A stretch of DNA of 6,941 nt from an uncultured Haloferula sp. (GTDB taxonomy: Bacteria; Verrucomicrobiota; Verrucomicrobiae; Verrucomicrobiales; Akkermansiaceae): contig CAMLOZ010000188.1 in the NCBI GenBank assembly GCA_946481625.1, forward strand, positions 1 through 6,941, written 5' to 3'. A model generated the notes under the pieces. The model saw nothing but the letters and a program-made list of their open reading frames with translations, had not been told where the DNA came from and did not search any database. A program made the translations under genes and the position numbers. Each line of letters opens with the position of its first letter. Positions within the stretch are counted from its first letter, which is position 1. Below, piece after piece: positions 6,373 through 6,941 of this stretch.

Positions 6373-6941
6373 CTGCCGTCGCCGATATCCTGCCTGTGGT
6401 TCAGCCAGCAGTGGCCGTGATCGCCGGAGTGGCGGTCCTGGGGATATTTGCCCCGGCGATCCTGCGGCGCTTCGAATTGATTGATCGGCCGAACGCCCGG
6501 TCCAGTCACACACACACGCCCGCACGGGGCGGCGGTTTGATCATTATTGCCGGGGCGCTGGCGCTGGCAGTTTGGGCCAGTATTCCGCCCCTGCCGTTGA
6601 AGATATGTCTGGCAGCGCTGCTCGTGGCCGGGATTTCTTTTGCGGACGACGTGAAGGGCATGCCGGCGCGGCTGCGTTTTGCTGTGCACTTGTTGGGCGC
6701 GGCGCTGGTCGCGATGGAGGTCGATGGGCTGGGCGGCTCCGACATGCGAGGCATCGTGTATGGGCTGGCGGTCGTGGTAGGGGTGGAAGGTTATGTGAAC
6801 GCCTTTAATTTCATGGACAACATGAATGGCCTCTGCACCGTCTTGGGCGTGATCGGGGCGGCGGGCTTCGGCTTGAGCGCCGCTCTGCACGGGCAATACC
6901 TGGTGGCGGCGCTGGCTATGTTGACCAGCGGTGCTTTGCTG
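6369..6941 (+). CDS. WbpL/WecA-type polyprenyl-phosphate sugar-1-phosphate transferase, 3' partial
   Basis: The frame from ATG 6369 stays open to the window end, giving 191 residues of a protein that is usually about 330-350 long. It starts inside the previous stop (ATGA). It belongs to the MraY/WecA/WbpL family (glycosyltransferase family 4), integral membrane enzymes that move a HexNAc-1-phosphate from a UDP-sugar to undecaprenyl phosphate. Visible signs are 'LIDRPNARSSH' followed by 'PARGGGL' (37-57), the Asp pair 'FADDVKG' (91-97, Asp93-Asp94) and 'NAFNFMDNMNG' (144-154, Asp150). Hydrophobic segments at about 10-32, 55-72, 76-92, 103-116, 128-141, 155-171 and 177-191 fit the multi-span topology. 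Known relatives mostly read 'DGIDG' or 'DGING' where this one has 'DNMNG'. It would start repeat-unit synthesis at the cytoplasmic face of the inner membrane, probably with the product of the gene before it. Confidence 0.88.
   Translation, partial: MTAVADILPVVQPAVAVIAGVAVLGIFAPAILRRFELIDRPNARSSHTHTPARGGGLIIIAGALALAVWASIPPLPLKICLAALLVAGISFADDVKGMPARLRFAVHLLGAALVAMEVDGLGGSDMRGIVYGLAVVVGVEGYVNAFNFMDNMNGLCTVLGVIGAAGFGLSAALHGQYLVAALAMLTSGALL
6507..6517 (+). repeat. Short CA dinucleotide tract inside the WbpL-like gene
   Basis: Eleven bases of alternating C and A (5.5 units) encode part of 'SHTHT' in the first cytoplasmic loop region of the membrane transferase. A two-base slip would shift the frame near residue 50 and inactivate the enzyme. 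The tract is short, so it may be chance plus the conserved Ser-His motif. Confidence 0.6.

Noticed and set aside
5817..6896. Long reverse-strand open frame (359 codons) spanning the junction of the last two genes
   Set aside because: It runs opposite two genes with conserved motifs, has a low-complexity Arg/Gln/His-rich product and no recognisable family.

Overview
The window is one uninterrupted, forward-strand stretch of a surface-polysaccharide (O-antigen, capsule or exopolysaccharide) gene cluster from a GC-rich bacterium. Eight genes fill it, the first cut by the left edge and the last by the right edge. The gene content (a capsule-synthesis-type transferase, a WbpV-like sugar-nucleotide epimerase/reductase and a WbpL/WecA-type initiating transferase) suggests a Gram-negative cell envelope. 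I cannot name the organism. The 'DNMNG' form of the membrane-transferase motif resembles what I recall from the Verrucomicrobia/Planctomycetes side, but that is only a hint.

Positions 1-3212 encode small-molecule sugar enzymes: a TIM-barrel sugar-phosphate isomerase/epimerase (5' end missing) followed by three consecutive short-chain dehydrogenases/reductases (SDRs). The second and third SDRs look like related paralogues of the flagellin-glycosylation PtmA type, with a long insert between the catalytic Ser/Thr and Tyr. Positions 3226-5357 encode two glycosyltransferases: a GT-B-like capsule-synthesis-family protein (KpsS/LipB type) and a TuaG-like GT2 enzyme. Positions 5344-6941 encode a WbpV-like NAD-dependent epimerase/dehydratase and the N-terminal 191 residues of a polytopic polyprenyl-phosphate sugar-1-phosphate transferase that would start the repeat unit on the lipid carrier.

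The genes are packed as an operon. There is a 1-base gap, then 4-base ATGA or GTGA overlaps, one 13-base gap and one 14-base overlap. I see no promoter, terminator, RNA gene, CRISPR array or insertion sequence, and no gene-free stretch longer than 13 bases.

A reasonable model is as follows. The isomerase and SDRs help make an unusual sugar donor. WbpV-like and WbpL-like proteins make and load the first sugar on undecaprenyl phosphate. The two glycosyltransferases add further residues in the cytoplasm. The identity of the unusual sugar cannot be read from this window; an ulosonic-acid-like or other keto/deoxy sugar is a hypothesis that rests on the PtmA resemblance and the KpsS-like transferase.
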